This document shows, piece after piece, positions 1 to 6,933 of a stretch of 15,034 nucleotides of DNA. The DNA lies in the NCBI GenBank assembly GCA_902772605.1, contig CACYBG010000120.1:1-15034 (forward strand), given 5' to 3'. The notes below the pieces were generated by a model, which worked only from the letters and a program-made list of their open reading frames with translations, had not been told where the DNA came from and ran no database searches. This stretch comes from an uncultured Spirochaetaceae bacterium (GTDB lineage: Bacteria; Spirochaetota; Spirochaetia; Treponematales; Treponemataceae). Every line of letters starts with the position of its first letter. Within the stretch, counting starts at the first letter, position 1. Position numbers and translations under genes: made by a program.

Positions 1-11
1 AACTTTGTCAT
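1..11 (-). CDS. Start of an unidentified gene that leaves the window on the left
   Basis: Only the first three codons and two further bases are inside the window (ATG at 11-9, then Thr, Lys), so the product cannot be named. The start is supported by a GGAG ribosome binding site (complement of 20-23) eight bases upstream, and by a strong promoter about 90 bases further up (104-132). The gene lies downstream of the helicase terminator on the same strand, so it should be a separate transcription unit. Confidence 0.6.
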
Positions 12-103
12 TTTATACGCTCCTAAATTCGTATGATTAGACCAAAAGGCCTGACTTTAATGACTGCTCGGAAAATGGAAATTTCCCAACAAATCCATGC
101 GGG

Positions 104-132
104 ATTATATCATAAATGAAAGATTTTCACAA
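104..132 (-). promoter_or_regulatory. Sigma-70-type promoter with extended -10
   Basis: On the minus strand the -35 box TTGTGA (127-132) is followed by exactly 17 bases and a perfect TATAAT (104-109). TGA directly before the -10 gives the extended TGnTATAAT form. Transcription should start near 97-98, leaving a leader of about 85 nt before the gene that begins at 11. The leader contains the 10-bp palindrome GGAAATTTCC (77-86) and a small stem-loop, AGGCC-TTTT-GGTCT (42-55, one G-U pair). Confidence 0.75.
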
Positions 133-162
133 TTGACCGACGCAGATATCAGTGACTCAGCA

Positions 163-196
163 TAAAAAAACGGACACCCTTTTTTTGGATGTCCGT
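163..196 (-). terminator. Rho-independent terminator of the mur-helicase operon
   Basis: Read on the minus strand, arms at 187-196 and 170-179 form a 10-bp stem (ACGGACATCC with GGGTGTCCGT, one U-G pair). The loop is seven A and the stem is followed by a run of seven T (164-170). It begins eight bases after the helicase stop codon. On the plus strand the same stem has a C-A mismatch and no T-run after it, so it should act mainly in the minus direction. Confidence 0.9.
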
Positions 197-203
197 ATAA
201 AAA

Positions 204-3200
204 TCACTCTGCGGTGTCGTATGCGTCGGTTATCATCTGTACGACTTCCGCCTTGTTTTTCCACCACGATGGAGACCAGACCCTTATCAGTTTCCATCCG
301 CGCGTTTCAAGGTACTTCTGCCTGTGATAGTCCCTGTCCCTTGCAGAACCTTTCCGTCTGTAAAGTCCGCTGTCACATTCAATGCCCAGTACGTAGCGTC
401 CGTTTTTCTTGACCGCAAAGTCTATGCTGTATCCGCCGATTCCAAGGTTGCGCTCGAAGTCAAATCCCTCTTCCTTCAATGCCTCTGCAACATCATCAAG
501 ATATGCAGTGTCTTCGGTTTCGGACTGGGATGAATCGCTCCTGTTCTGTACGAATGACTCCAGTATGTCCTTTGCAAGGGACCTGTTTCCGCTGCTGACC
601 GCCGATGCATATTCCAGGTATTTCTTGAGGATTACCGGACCCGGATTCTTTACGTTTTCGACGTTCATCTGATGCGGTTCAAAACTCGTCACCACATGAA
701 CCTTTTTCTTTGCACGGCTGATTGCGACGTTCAATCGGTTTTCTCCACCGGCCTGATTCAGCCATCCGAAGTTCTGGATGAATTTTCCGGTTTCGTTTTT
801 TGCATATCCGATTGAGAAAATGATTATGTCCCTTTCGTCGCCCTGAACGTTTTCGATGTTCTTCACGAAAAGACCGATGTCCTCTCCGTCCTTTGTCCTT
901 GCCGACTCGACCCTTATCTGCTCTGCAAACTCGCTGTCCTTGATGCATTCCCTGTCGATGAGGTCGTCTATCAGATCGCGCTGGCTGGTATTGAACGTGA
1001 TGATTCCTATCGTTTCATTTTCCTTTCTGTTTGCAAATATGTCCTTCAAAAGACCGACTATGTATTCGGCTTCCATGAGGTTGCGCCTTTTATCCCAGAT
1101 TGCACCCATCATCCTGTGAACTTCAATCGGAGGTGTTTCCGGTTCGCTGACGTTCGGTGAAACGTAAAGCTGTCCGCCGTAGAATGCATAGTTTGAAAAT
1201 GCAATCAGCTCTTCGTATTTCGAGCGGTAATGGAAATTGAGAAGCGTATCCTGATAGCGGTACTTCGCCAAATCCAAAAGGCTTTCTTCTTCAAGGGCAG
1301 CGGCAATTTCCTCGTCCTCATCAACGGAATCTTCATCGAGAGAGATTCTTCCGGTTCCAAGGCTTGATGGACGCAGCTGCTTCTGGTCTCCTGCAACGAC
1401 GACTTTTTTTGCACGCAGGATTGATGGGAGTCCCTTTTCAACGTACATCTGTGAAGCTTCGTCGAACACGAGCAGATCGAACACTCCTATCTGGAGCGGG
1501 ATGATTTCTGAAACGACTTCCGGAGTGAGCAGCCAAATCTTTACGGCCTTGAAAAGTTCAAAGTCGAATTTTCCGATGAACTTGTTTACGCTCATCCTTC
1601 GTTTTGATTCAACTGCACGCAGAATGTCGTTGTGCCGCTTTGACTGGGTGAGCATTCCGAGAGAGTCGAACAGTTTCTTTTCAAGGTTGTCCCTGTTGAT
1701 TTTTGTCTTCTTCTGTATGTCCTGACTGATTGAACGTATTGCGGTCGGGAAATTTGAAATGTTCATCAGCGTGGTGCGGTGCGACGTTTCAAAATCCATG
1801 AGGTGCCTGTAGAAGATGAATTCCTTCACTTCCTTGTTCGCCTCAAAAAGCGAATTGTTGCACTGACGTTCGACGGCCTTCATCGCAGAAAAATAAAGCT
1901 TCTCTTCCGGTGAAAGGGAAGTGTAGACGGGCTTCAATCCATGATAGCGTCCGTAGTGTGCGATTCCGCTTGTGAAGTCGTCCGGATTTTTTTTCAGCAG
2001 GTTTCGGTTTTCCTTTGCAGACGAATCGAAGAAAGCTTCCACGAATTCCTTTACCGCCCTGTTCGTCTTTCCTCCGGTAAACAGCCTTGCAATCGGATTT
2101 TTCGCATTCAGTACGTCGATTTCGTTTTTCAGCGGAACCCATTTTTCATTCATGCGCTGTACGTCAAAATCGGTGAGCGACTGTCTGAGCCTGCTCATCC
2201 ATGGATATGCACTTTCAAGCGACGTGTATTCATCGGCCTGTGCGACAAGGTCTTCATCGGTGAATGTCTTTGAGCATTTCGTAATTGCGTCGTATGTCAA
2301 ATCCAAGAGCGGACTCGGTACCGACTGTTCGAAGAATTTTTCCCTTTCGAATTCCGCTTCGTTTGAAAAATCCTTGTGCGGACAGCTCAGGTAAAGCCTG
2401 TACGGTTCGATTCCGAATCTGTCGGGGACGTAAAGTTCCTTGGCAATCCTTTCGAGCAGATCGATTTGCGTGTCGATTTCGGCGGAAAGCATCTGTGCAG
2501 ATTTTTCTTCCGGCAGATTGAGTTCCGTCTGTGAAAGGATGTTCGTCATCTGAGAATAAAAGAGGTTCTTGTCGTTTACGTCGTCGATTACGATTGCAAA
2601 GCGCGAAAGATCCCCGAGCCTGGAATATACTACGTCAAGGGCAGTCTTTTTTTCAGATACCATCAGTACGGTCTGACCTTTCAATGCGGCCTGGGAAATC
2701 AGGCTTGTGATTGTCTGTGATTTTCCTGTTCCTGGTGGTCCTTCCATTACAAGTTCATCCGTGACCTGCACTGCATTCAGGACTTTTTCCTGCGAACTGT
2801 TCAGGTCGTTGATGTAGCTTATGTTGTTTTCCATCACCGTGTTTTCATCGGTACTTGGACGCGCCTCGTCGGAATCGCTTAACAGGTCGTTGAGCAGAGT
2901 GTTGATTGAACCTTCCTCGACGATTTTCTGGAAATCCTTCTGTATAGATGAGGAGCATATCGGGAAGTTTCCTATGACTATGCTGTTTTCAAGGAAAAGC
3001 TGACCCGGCTCGAATTTCGGAAACGTTTCGGAAGTGTAATCCACGAACGGATGAAGATTCTGTTCGCCGTCCTCAATCTGTATGTCCAGATTCGTATTTT
3101 TATAGAAGGTCTTTATGCTTTCAAAAAAACTTTCGCGGCTCGTGTCGTCGATTTCTTCCGGTGGAAGCGACTGATTCAGTCCGTTGGTCTTGAAATACGC

Positions 3201-3887
3201 CAGAATCAAAGTGGTGTTGTAAAGTATGTCCCTTGAACGGTCGAGAGAAAGCTTGACCGATGAAGGAGACCTGTCTTCAGTAACCGGGAAGAGGGCGAGT
3301 GGTGCACGCACTTCAAAGTTTTCGCCGGTGAGTTTTCCCTTTACGAACGGATATGCAATGAAAAGGTCGTTCTGTCCCTTGTCCCTTATGAGCCTGTTGT
3401 TCGCCCTTAAAAGACCCGTGATTTTTTTCAGCTGGCTTTCGTTTTTCAGGTTTGCAACTTCAATCTTGCGTCCCGTTCCCAGGATGATTTCCCTTGCGTC
3501 GTAACTTTCGCTGTAAAGGTCAACCGCATATTTTGCCTGAAGCTTCGGCATGTAGAGCAGATGATTCCTTCTGTTTATGTTGATGAGTTTCTTTTCAAGT
3601 TCCTTGAGGGTGCCCTGTACGCTTTTTGTAATAGTGACTTTTGTAAATCCGCTGCTCTGGGTCCTTCTCTGATGCCTGTTGATTACGCGCAGAAACTGTT
3701 CGCCGTAACTTTCGATGAAAACCTTTCCGACTCCGGGAATGGAATCGAAGTCAGAAATCTTTACGGGAGCAAGTTCCGCAATCATCCTGAGTACTTCGTC
3801 CGTACAAACGGTCGGAACCCTGTCGCTTTCGGAGCTGTCCTTTATGTGCTGCCTCAGTTCCAAAAGTTCTTCATATAATTCATCCAT
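204..3887 (-). CDS. SF1 (UPF1-like) helicase with N-terminal HRDC and C-terminal endonuclease-like domain
   Basis: Predicted cytoplasmic ATP-dependent nucleic-acid helicase of 1227 residues. Residues about 28-75 match an HRDC DNA-binding domain (SIPGVGKVFIESYGEQFLRVI-like core). SF1 motifs follow: Walker A GPPGTGKS at 383-390, motif II LLVFDEASQM at 805-814, GDQKQL at 833-838, HYRS at 886-889, GDERDIIIFS at 1016-1025 and NVAISRAKKK at 1053-1062. The C-terminus (about 1150-1215) resembles the Vsr/MTES_1575 endonuclease fold, with SIDF (D1156), GIECD (E1170, D1172), ARDRD and LIRVWS. The usual DG and YH of that family read DS and YR here. The chosen ATG (3887) has GGAG six bases upstream; an in-frame ATG at 3932 has no ribosome binding site. 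It is last in the mur operon, 99 bases after murD, and ends at a terminator. A role in DNA repair or phage defence is inferred. A DUF4011-type helicase-Vsr defence protein is the closest architecture I know of, but family membership was not tested. Confidence 0.85.
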   Translation of the reverse strand: MDELYEELLELRQHIKDSSESDRVPTVCTDEVLRMIAELAPVKISDFDSIPGVGKVFIESYGEQFLRVINRHQRRTQSSGFTKVTITKSVQGTLKELEKKLININRRNHLLYMPKLQAKYAVDLYSESYDAREIILGTGRKIEVANLKNESQLKKITGLLRANNRLIRDKGQNDLFIAYPFVKGKLTGENFEVRAPLALFPVTEDRSPSSVKLSLDRSRDILYNTTLILAYFKTNGLNQSLPPEEIDDTSRESFFESIKTFYKNTNLDIQIEDGEQNLHPFVDYTSETFPKFEPGQLFLENSIVIGNFPICSSSIQKDFQKIVEEGSINTLLNDLLSDSDEARPSTDENTVMENNISYINDLNSSQEKVLNAVQVTDELVMEGPPGTGKSQTITSLISQAALKGQTVLMVSEKKTALDVVYSRLGDLSRFAIVIDDVNDKNLFYSQMTNILSQTELNLPEEKSAQMLSAEIDTQIDLLERIAKELYVPDRFGIEPYRLYLSCPHKDFSNEAEFEREKFFEQSVPSPLLDLTYDAITKCSKTFTDEDLVAQADEYTSLESAYPWMSRLRQSLTDFDVQRMNEKWVPLKNEIDVLNAKNPIARLFTGGKTNRAVKEFVEAFFDSSAKENRNLLKKNPDDFTSGIAHYGRYHGLKPVYTSLSPEEKLYFSAMKAVERQCNNSLFEANKEVKEFIFYRHLMDFETSHRTTLMNISNFPTAIRSISQDIQKKTKINRDNLEKKLFDSLGMLTQSKRHNDILRAVESKRRMSVNKFIGKFDFELFKAVKIWLLTPEVVSEIIPLQIGVFDLLVFDEASQMYVEKGLPSILRAKKVVVAGDQKQLRPSSLGTGRISLDEDSVDEDEEIAAALEEESLLDLAKYRYQDTLLNFHYRSKYEELIAFSNYAFYGGQLYVSPNVSEPETPPIEVHRMMGAIWDKRRNLMEAEYIVGLLKDIFANRKENETIGIITFNTSQRDLIDDLIDRECIKDSEFAEQIRVESARTKDGEDIGLFVKNIENVQGDERDIIIFSIGYAKNETGKFIQNFGWLNQAGGENRLNVAISRAKKKVHVVTSFEPHQMNVENVKNPGPVILKKYLEYASAVSSGNRSLAKDILESFVQNRSDSSQSETEDTAYLDDVAEALKEEGFDFERNLGIGGYSIDFAVKKNGRYVLGIECDSGLYRRKGSARDRDYHRQKYLETRGWKLIRVWSPSWWKNKAEVVQMITDAYDTAE

Positions 3888-3986
3888 TTCGTTCTCCAAA
3901 TCGATGGACCCCGCCGCAGTTTGACGGGGCATGTAAAAGTTTAGGAAAATTGTTGGCCGTGATATCCGCAGGTTCTGAAGATTTCA

Positions 3987-5594
3987 TCAGCCGAACATTT
4001 CAGTGACGGCATCCTTGAATTTGTTGCCCCTGTCGAATTCGTTTGAAAACATTCCGAACGATGTTGCGCCCGGTGAAAATACGACCGGAATGTCTTCCTT
4101 TTCATTGAAGTATGAAAAATTCATTTCGGCCCTGTCGTTTGTCAAATCTGTCTTGAGGACTCCAAGTAAGGCTCCGAGAGAATCGTACGGTCCCGAATAG
4201 TTTACGAGTTTCTGATCCAGCATGTCGGTCAGCTTGTCCGTTCCCGTTCCCGAAAGAAGATAGAGCTTCAGCGGGATGAACTCCTTGCCCTTGTGTCCCG
4301 TCATCAGTTCGAAAAGCGGGGTGAAATCAAGGTTCTTGTCCGTTCCTCCGGCAATCAGTATGACGCGACGGTTGAATGCAGTTGCAGCCGCAGCAGATGC
4401 TTCAGGAACCGTTGCACAGGTGTCGTTGTAGAATGAAAGCTTTATGGAATTGTACGGATTCTTCCACTTGCTGAAATATTCAAGCCTGTGCTGTATGCCC
4501 TTCCATGAATCGACTATGGTCATCGTCTGCTCGGGAGAAACCCTCATCAGCCTAAGGACCAGAGCTGCGTTAAGGACGTTTGTCCTCATGTGTGCGCCCG
4601 GAACCAAAAGAGGTCCCATGATTCTTTCTTCGGTCTGCTTGTTTTCCTTTGCGGCCTTGCTCATCAGTTCCTGGGGAAGCCTTGAGTATCCGTAAACCTC
4701 ATCTTCTTCCGGCTGATATGCCTGATATGCTCCGTAAATGCCGGACGGAAGGAAACTTGAACTGTATCTGAATACCTTGCCCTTCGTCTCAGATGCAAAA
4801 AGGTCTCCCCAGCATTTGCATCCGCGCTTTGGATGTTCACTGTCGGTCAGATAGTCGTCCATGTCGAAATCAAGAATCGTATAATCGTTTTCATCCTGGT
4901 CTGCATAAATCAGCTTTTTGTCCTCAACGTAACTGTCCATGCCGTCGTACCAGTTCTGATGGTCGGGAACGATTTTTGTTATGATTGCAATCTTCGGTTT
5001 CAAAGCTTTGCGTCCCCTCAGGTCTGCGAGCTGCCAGCTTGAAAGTTCCAGTACCACTGGGGTCATTCCGTCTGTCTTTTCCAGGAAGGTCAACGGACTT
5101 ACGGTTATGTTTCCGCCCAAAAAGGATTTGAATCCTGCGTTTTTAAGTCCATAGTCGATTGCGCTGACTGTGGAGCTTTTTCCCTTGCTTCCGGTTACGG
5201 CGATTATCGGTGCCTTTGTAAAATGCAGGAAGATGCTGATGTCCGTCTCTATCGCTTTTGCCGCTGCCAGATATTCGTTTCCCTGAATCTTCACTCCGGG
5301 ATTTTTGATTACGCAGTCGGCGTTCTTGAAATCATCGATGTCGTGTCGTCCGAGTACGTATGAAAGTCTGCTCTTGTCGATTTCAGCGTCTTCGGAAATG
5401 CGCTTGAGTGTCGGTGCGAGCTGTTCCGGCGTTTTCATGTCCGTTACCGTTACATAGGCTCCGTGCTTCAGGAAAAACTTTACGCATGCTTCTCCTCCTC
5501 CGTTAAGCCCGAGTCCCATCACCGTGATTTTTTTTCCGGCTATGTCGTTGAGCGAATCAAAGATGCATCCTTCTGGATAAACATAAGGTACCAT
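3987..5594 (-). CDS. murD: UDP-N-acetylmuramoyl-L-alanine--D-glutamate ligase
   Basis: Cytoplasmic ATP-dependent ligase adding D-glutamate to UDP-MurNAc-L-Ala. Visible in order (535 residues): Rossmann-like loop GLGLNGGGEA at 27-36, P-loop VTGSKGKSST at 133-142, VLELSSWQLA at 181-190, VPDHQNWYDG at 209-218 with K226/K227 near the site of the carbamylated lysine, GAHMRTNVLNAA at 333-344, QHRLEYF at 368-374, NDTCAT at 390-395, IAGGTDKNLDF at 414-424, and the MurD-typical end FSPGATSFGMF with NEFDRGNKF at 506-526. It is about 100 residues longer than E. coli MurD, mostly from a charged, Tyr-rich segment at about 232-330. The DSKATN motif of classical MurD reads DTCATV. The ATG at 5594 has GGAG six bases upstream; an in-frame TTG at 5606 overlaps that site and is unlikely. 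A 176-base structured leader separates it from ddl. Confidence 0.93.
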   Translation of the reverse strand: MVPYVYPEGCIFDSLNDIAGKKITVMGLGLNGGGEACVKFFLKHGAYVTVTDMKTPEQLAPTLKRISEDAEIDKSRLSYVLGRHDIDDFKNADCVIKNPGVKIQGNEYLAAAKAIETDISIFLHFTKAPIIAVTGSKGKSSTVSAIDYGLKNAGFKSFLGGNITVSPLTFLEKTDGMTPVVLELSSWQLADLRGRKALKPKIAIITKIVPDHQNWYDGMDSYVEDKKLIYADQDENDYTILDFDMDDYLTDSEHPKRGCKCWGDLFASETKGKVFRYSSSFLPSGIYGAYQAYQPEEDEVYGYSRLPQELMSKAAKENKQTEERIMGPLLVPGAHMRTNVLNAALVLRLMRVSPEQTMTIVDSWKGIQHRLEYFSKWKNPYNSIKLSFYNDTCATVPEASAAAATAFNRRVILIAGGTDKNLDFTPLFELMTGHKGKEFIPLKLYLLSGTGTDKLTDMLDQKLVNYSGPYDSLGALLGVLKTDLTNDRAEMNFSYFNEKEDIPVVFSPGATSFGMFSNEFDRGNKFKDAVTEMFG

Positions 5595-5667
5595 AATCTT
5601 CTCCAAATTAAAGTCCAGGAACCGATTCCCGGATTTGAGCTTGATTTTTCATGCCGCTCCCGGACTT
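5595..5667 (-). promoter_or_regulatory. Competing hairpins just upstream of murD
   Basis: In the minus-strand RNA, segment iii (complement of 5611-5621) can pair with either of two earlier segments. Pairing with i (5658-5667) gives 10 bp with one G-U. Pairing with ii (5626-5633) gives 8 bp closing a UCGG loop. When ii and iii pair, CUCAAA (5634-5639) can reach UUUGGAG (5601-5607), the murD ribosome binding site, with small bulges. Pairing i with iii would release it. The pairings are read from the sequence; the switch behaviour is inferred. Confidence 0.45.
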
Positions 5668-5701
5668 GTGGCGGAAGGGCGGTAAACTGCAAGTCTGTCT
5701 G

Positions 5702-5764
5702 TCAGGGTGAAAGCCCGTCATCCGAAACCTTCACCCTGAAAATGCGTCAAAGGGTCGTTTCGGA
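5702..5764 (-). ncRNA. Candidate H-type pseudoknot in the ddl-murD gap
   Basis: Two perfect helices interleave in the minus-strand RNA. Stem 1 pairs 5757-5764 with 5721-5728 (8 bp, TCCGAAAC with GTTTCGGA). Stem 2 pairs 5730-5739 with 5702-5711 (10 bp, TCAGGGTGAA with TTCACCCTGA). The order is stem 1 5', stem 2 5', stem 1 3', stem 2 3', with connecting loops of 17, 1 and 9 bases, which is geometrically possible for a pseudoknot. It starts seven bases after the ddl stop codon. No T-run follows, so it is not an ordinary terminator. I do not recognise it as a known riboswitch class. Confidence 0.45.
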
Positions 5765-5770
5765 AACAAT

Positions 5771-6901
5771 CTAACGCTGAGTCCTCAATGTTTCCCTTGC
5801 CTTGAACCTGCACCGGGCTTCATCGAAAAGCCTGTCCAAAAGTGCCGTGAATCCAAGACCTTCGCTTTCGCACATTTTCGGGAACATGCTTATGCTTGTA
5901 AATCCCGGAATCGTGTTGATTTCGTTCAGGTAGATTTTGCCGCTGTCCCTGTCGATGAAAAAATCAACCCTTGAAAGTCCCGATGCATCAACCACGGCAT
6001 ACGCCTTTTTTGCGGTCTCGCGGATGTAATTGAGTTTTTCGTCATCAAGAAGTGCAGGAATCTTAAGCTCTGCTCCATCAGGGTCGTTGTATTTTGCATC
6101 GTAGTCGTAGAAAGTGTGCTTCGGAACGATTTCGCCCGGTCCGTATGACTGGAGTACGGTCGATGGGTCCGATTGGTTCATGGTCACTGAATTTCCGGTT
6201 ACTGAACATTCGACTTCCCTTGCGTTTATCGATTTTTCAATCAGAACCTTGTTGTCCCACTGGAACGCTTCCATGAGTGCGCATGAAAGTTCCCTTTCGT
6301 TTTCTGCCTTTGATGCTCCGTCGCTTGAGCCTGCAGAACATGGCTTTACGAAAAGCGGGAAACCCATGTTGTCAACCGCTGATTTTACCAGTCTGTCGTA
6401 AACCTTGCTGTCGTTGACATCGGCCCTGGTTATGCATACGTAAGGAACGATTGGAAGACCTGCGTGCTCCCAAAGTATCTTCGTGAAAACCTTGTCCATT
6501 GTTGCGGCTGAAGAAAATACTCCGCATCCGACATAAGGTACGGAAGCCATTTCAAGGAGTCCCTGAACTGTTCCGTCTTCACCGTAAGTTCCATGAAGGA
6601 CCGGGAAAACGACATCGGCTGGAATGACCTTTCCGTCTGCAATGAATGCACCTTCCGATTTTCCGCCCGGAATTATTGAAACCAGATTCTTTCTGTCTGC
6701 GTTGATTTCCAGCTTTGCGTTCGGATTCTTCTTCAGATTTTCAAGGACTGAATCATCCTGCCTGTACCATTTTCCGTCCCTGTCGATTGAAATCAGGGTG
6801 ACCTTGTGGCTGTCCGAAACCATCCTTGCAACTGCCGAACAGCTGATTATGGAAATGTCATGCTCTCCTGAGCGTCCGCCATACAACAAAACTATATTCA
6901 T
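5771..6901 (-). CDS. ddl: D-alanine--D-alanine ligase
   Basis: Cytoplasmic ATP-grasp ligase making the D-Ala-D-Ala dipeptide for the peptidoglycan stem. In its 376 residues: VLLYGGRSGEHDIS at 4-17, LHGTYGEDGTVQGLLEM at 102-118, PYVGCGVFSSAATMDK at 122-137, the ATP-grasp VKPCSAGSSDG at 185-195, the omega-loop FYDYDAKY at 264-271, and the metal/substrate region RVDFFID with LNEINTIPGFT at 311-335. The omega-loop tyrosine argues for D-Ala-D-Ala rather than the D-Ala-D-Lac ligases of the VanA type. The ATG at 6901 is preferred because AGAGGTGG lies directly upstream; an in-frame GTG at 6907 falls inside that site. Length is normal for the family. It lies 32 bases after murE in the same direction. 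Confidence 0.95.
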   Translation of the reverse strand: MNIVLLYGGRSGEHDISIISCSAVARMVSDSHKVTLISIDRDGKWYRQDDSVLENLKKNPNAKLEINADRKNLVSIIPGGKSEGAFIADGKVIPADVVFPVLHGTYGEDGTVQGLLEMASVPYVGCGVFSSAATMDKVFTKILWEHAGLPIVPYVCITRADVNDSKVYDRLVKSAVDNMGFPLFVKPCSAGSSDGASKAENERELSCALMEAFQWDNKVLIEKSINAREVECSVTGNSVTMNQSDPSTVLQSYGPGEIVPKHTFYDYDAKYNDPDGAELKIPALLDDEKLNYIRETAKKAYAVVDASGLSRVDFFIDRDSGKIYLNEINTIPGFTSISMFPKMCESEGLGFTALLDRLFDEARCRFKARETLRTQR

Positions 6902-6933
6902 ATCCACCTCTTTTTGGGCTTAAAAACCGCCGT

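Noticed and set aside
5706..5719. GGGTGAAAGCCCGT in the ddl-murD gap recurs inside murE near 8000.
   Set aside because: The murE copy encodes conserved LSPRTNR-region residues, and a 14-base match is within chance expectation.
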